A stretch of 16,506 bases of DNA, from NCBI GenBank assembly GCA_946625715.1, contig CAMOTK010000017.1:1-16506 (forward strand), written 5' to 3'. This DNA comes from an uncultured Prevotella sp. (GTDB lineage Bacteria; Bacteroidota; Bacteroidia; Bacteroidales; Bacteroidaceae). Shown piece after piece: positions 14,729-16,506 of the stretch. How positions within the stretch are numbered: position 1 is the stretch's first letter; every line of letters starts with the position of its first letter. The notes beneath the pieces are model-generated. The model made no database searches. It was not told the DNA's origin and saw only the letters and a list, made by a program, of their open reading frames with translations. The translations under genes were made by a program, and so were the position numbers.

Positions 14729-16366
14729 TTATCTGACGTACACCTTTCGTTTATTCTTGATATAGATGCCCTTCTTCGGCTGCTTCACGCGCTGACCTTG
14801 CAGGTTGTAGATGGGCTTCTGCTGGGTGAACTTCACCGAGGGCGCACCGATGCCCGACGGCGTGCTGACCGTCACCTTGGCACTGGTGAGCTGCATGTTG
14901 CCCGACCCCTCGTCGACGGAGAACACCACTTCCTTGGCATTGCCGGTCCACGTGAGACCATCCACTATGCCAGTGTTGGCCTGCAGCGTCTTCGACGTGC
15001 TGGTGGCCAGCGAGAACTCGATGCTCGTCAGCGTGCCTTCTGCCACGCGGAACGTGAGCGTGTTCTTCTGGTACAAGCGGATGTGCTCGCCGTTGATGTA
15101 GCGGTTGGAACCCGTGCCGAGCGAGTAGACCACGGTGACGCCATTCTGCGTGCCTACGAAGTCGGTGGTGTTGCTGGCATTCACCGAGCCGTTGTGGTTG
15201 GTACCGAAGAACGTGTTGTTGAGCAGGATGGTGCCGTCCTCAGGTGTTTCGCCATGACTGCTACCAATGACGTAGGTGGCAGTGGTCACGCTGCTCGTGT
15301 TGCCATCCTTCACGGCCACGGCCTTGAGCGTGGTGGTCTCGCCGATGGTGACAGGCTCGGTGTAGAGCGTGCTCTGTGCCGAAGGCTCTGTGCCGTCGGT
15401 GGTGTAGTAGATGACAGCACCGTCGGTGGAGGTGGTCATCGTCACGCTGAAGGCTTCGCTGTAGGTGCCGGCCTCGACCGAGAAGACGGGCTGTGCCACA
15501 TTGACGTAGGGCGTGCCCGAGCCACCCTCAGACTGAGTGTAGTTGAAGGCCACGTCCTGCTTCGAGCCCCAGACGTATTCTTCCAGTCCGGGATAGTCTA
15601 CGAAGGGGTTGCGGTTGCCCTGCACGTCGCTCTGTGCCACGGCATTGTTGCGTGCCCGCTCCACGTCGTCGACGGGGTCGAGCTTCGACCAGCGCATGAG
15701 CAAACTGATGTACCAGCTCTGCAAACCAGGATAGGCAGCATCGGTAAACACCTTCTTGGCTTCGCCCTTGTTCCAGTTTGTCAGCTTGTCCTGATAGCAG
15801 GTGGCCATGTAGAAGTAGATGCGGGCAATGTCGCCCTTCACCTCGTCGTTGGGTTCAAACACCTTGCCGCTGTAGCCCGGCGTCTTGCAGGAACCGAGCT
15901 TGCTGTAGCCATTGGCCGACTGCTTCTCCACATTGCCCACCTCGGCCAGCACATAGGCCGAGCGCATGTTGTTGATTTTGGCATCGGTAGGCACCACATG
16001 AACAATGTCGCTTTTCATGGGACTTGCCTCGCCAAACCAGCTCTGCGGCACGGTGTGCTCTTTGTTCCATCCCGAACCTTCATTGGCATTGCCATGCTGT
16101 CCCCAGTCGTAGTTGGTGATGTTCGAATACCAGTCGCGCACCTTACCGTCAGGCCGTTTGTCGGTCTTCTGGTAGTAATCCTCGAGCGAAGAATAGCTCA
16201 GCGTTTTATGTTTCGAGATAATGTTGTGGAGTGCGGTTTTCAGTGCCGCTCCCTTCTGTCCGTTGGCGGCTTGGTAGTAGGTGCCCGAGTTGTTGGGTCC
16301 CTGTGCCCATGCCGCGGCGCAGGCAATGGTGAGCACTGTCACCAGCGAGAGAGTCTTTCTATTCAT
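14729..16366 (-). CDS. Secreted endonuclease I with chitobiase-like and beta-sandwich domains
   Basis: Exported DNase/RNase of the endonuclease I (EndA/NucM) family, 545 residues from the ATG at 16366. An in-frame extension to 16438 overlaps the neighbouring coding region and lacks a signal. Signal peptide 1-21 (ACAAAWA, then QGPN). Nuclease domain about 23-275, with the metal-site segment WNKEHTVPQSWFG containing His104, then DIVHVVPTDAKINNMRSAY and GDIARIYFYMATCY. Residues 287-365 are a chitobiase/beta-hexosaminidase C-terminal-type beta domain (IYYTTDGTEPS). About 375-505 is a further beta-sandwich of unknown function. The last 30 residues (IYNLQGQRV...KKGIYIKNKRKVYVR) are a tail typical of secreted Prevotella proteins, probably a type IX secretion sorting signal or a relic of one. 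It would serve extracellular nucleic-acid scavenging or biofilm/NET DNA degradation (inference). Confidence 0.92.
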   Translation of the reverse strand: MNRKTLSLVTVLTIACAAAWAQGPNNSGTYYQAANGQKGAALKTALHNIISKHKTLSYSSLEDYYQKTDKRPDGKVRDWYSNITNYDWGQHGNANEGSGWNKEHTVPQSWFGEASPMKSDIVHVVPTDAKINNMRSAYVLAEVGNVEKQSANGYSKLGSCKTPGYSGKVFEPNDEVKGDIARIYFYMATCYQDKLTNWNKGEAKKVFTDAAYPGLQSWYISLLMRWSKLDPVDDVERARNNAVAQSDVQGNRNPFVDYPGLEEYVWGSKQDVAFNYTQSEGGSGTPYVNVAQPVFSVEAGTYSEAFSVTMTTSTDGAVIYYTTDGTEPSAQSTLYTEPVTIGETTTLKAVAVKDGNTSSVTTATYVIGSSHGETPEDGTILLNNTFFGTNHNGSVNASNTTDFVGTQNGVTVVYSLGTGSNRYINGEHIRLYQKNTLTFRVAEGTLTSIEFSLATSTSKTLQANTGIVDGLTWTGNAKEVVFSVDEGSGNMQLTSAKVTVSTPSGIGAPSVKFTQQKPIYNLQGQRVKQPKKGIYIKNKRKVYVR

Positions 16367-16370
16367 TGTT

Positions 16371-16506
16371 TTAGCGTATAATAATTTTCTTTCCGTTCTT
16401 GATGTAGATGCCAGGACGCAGGTCTTGTCCGTCGACACACACGCCCTGCATGTTGTAGATGTGGTCGGAAGTGACCGAAGGCGGCGTCACGAAGTCGATG
16501 CCGGTA
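16371..16506 (-). CDS. C-terminal end of a secreted protein with the same sorting-like tail (partial)
   Basis: Only the last 44 codons and the stop are in the window. The minus-strand frame reads TGIDFVTPPSVTSDHIYNMQ, then GVCVDGQDLRPGIYIKNGKK and IIIR before TAA at 16371-16373. The tail matches that of the downstream endonuclease in layout: IYNMQG...V...GIYIKNGKKIIIR against IYNLQGQRV...GIYIKNKRKVYVR. It is therefore the end of another exported protein, whose function cannot be told from this fragment. Its stop is four bases before the endonuclease ATG, so the two are probably cotranscribed. Confidence 0.8.
   Translation of the reverse strand, partial: TGIDFVTPPSVTSDHIYNMQGVCVDGQDLRPGIYIKNGKKIIIR

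Noticed and set aside
13527..16366. Restriction-modification system formed by the endonuclease and methyltransferase
   Set aside because: The nuclease is a signal-peptide-bearing, non-specific endonuclease I, and the methyltransferase is a THUMP-like (RNA-type) protein without a DNA target-recognition domain.

Overview
The window reads as a chromosomal segment from a Bacteroidota bacterium, most likely Prevotella-like (Prevotellaceae). Four things point there: promoters with the Bacteroidota -7 box TAnnTTTG, often TAccTTTGC just before a start codon; a lipoprotein-like hybrid histidine kinase fused to an AraC-type DNA-binding domain; C-terminal tails of the form IYN(L/M)QG...GIYIKN typical of secreted Prevotella proteins; and a general lack of Shine-Dalgarno sequences. 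Coding regions are rather GC-rich for that group, while intergenic DNA is AT-rich. No rRNA, tRNA, CRISPR array or insertion sequence was found.

Layout. 91-2279 (minus): a lipoprotein metal-chelate-binding protein followed, with a 4-bp overlap, by a FecCD-type permease. This is an iron/cobalamin-class importer whose ATPase is not in view. 2280-2541: a divergent promoter region holding an imperfect 79-bp palindromic repeat. 2542-3582 (plus): ruvB, Holliday-junction branch migration. 3835-6941 (plus): a TPR-sensor hybrid two-component protein and a small helix-turn-helix protein, closed by a probable terminator that overlaps the next promoter. 7008-7874 (plus): coaD and ybeY, coupled 6 bp apart.

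7900-12618 (minus): a three-gene operon of a GNAT-like protein, parE (topoisomerase IV subunit B) and a secreted S41 (CtpA-like) protease, with 9-bp gaps. It converges on coaD-ybeY. 12819-13466 (plus): an AT-richer gene with its own promoter, encoding a stand-alone protein that resembles the kinase-like domain of mobile-element 'polyvalent' proteins. It is the strongest candidate for a transferred accessory gene. 13527-16506 (minus): a compact run of a partial secreted protein, a secreted endonuclease I with accessory beta domains, and a THUMP-like SAM methyltransferase.

Most of the window is housekeeping (DNA repair, topology, coenzyme A, rRNA maturation) with envelope and nutrient functions. 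I see no complete new system. The points most worth a second look are the kinase-like gene at 12819-13466, the palindromic repeat at 2316-2394, and the hybrid sensor paired with a small HTH protein.
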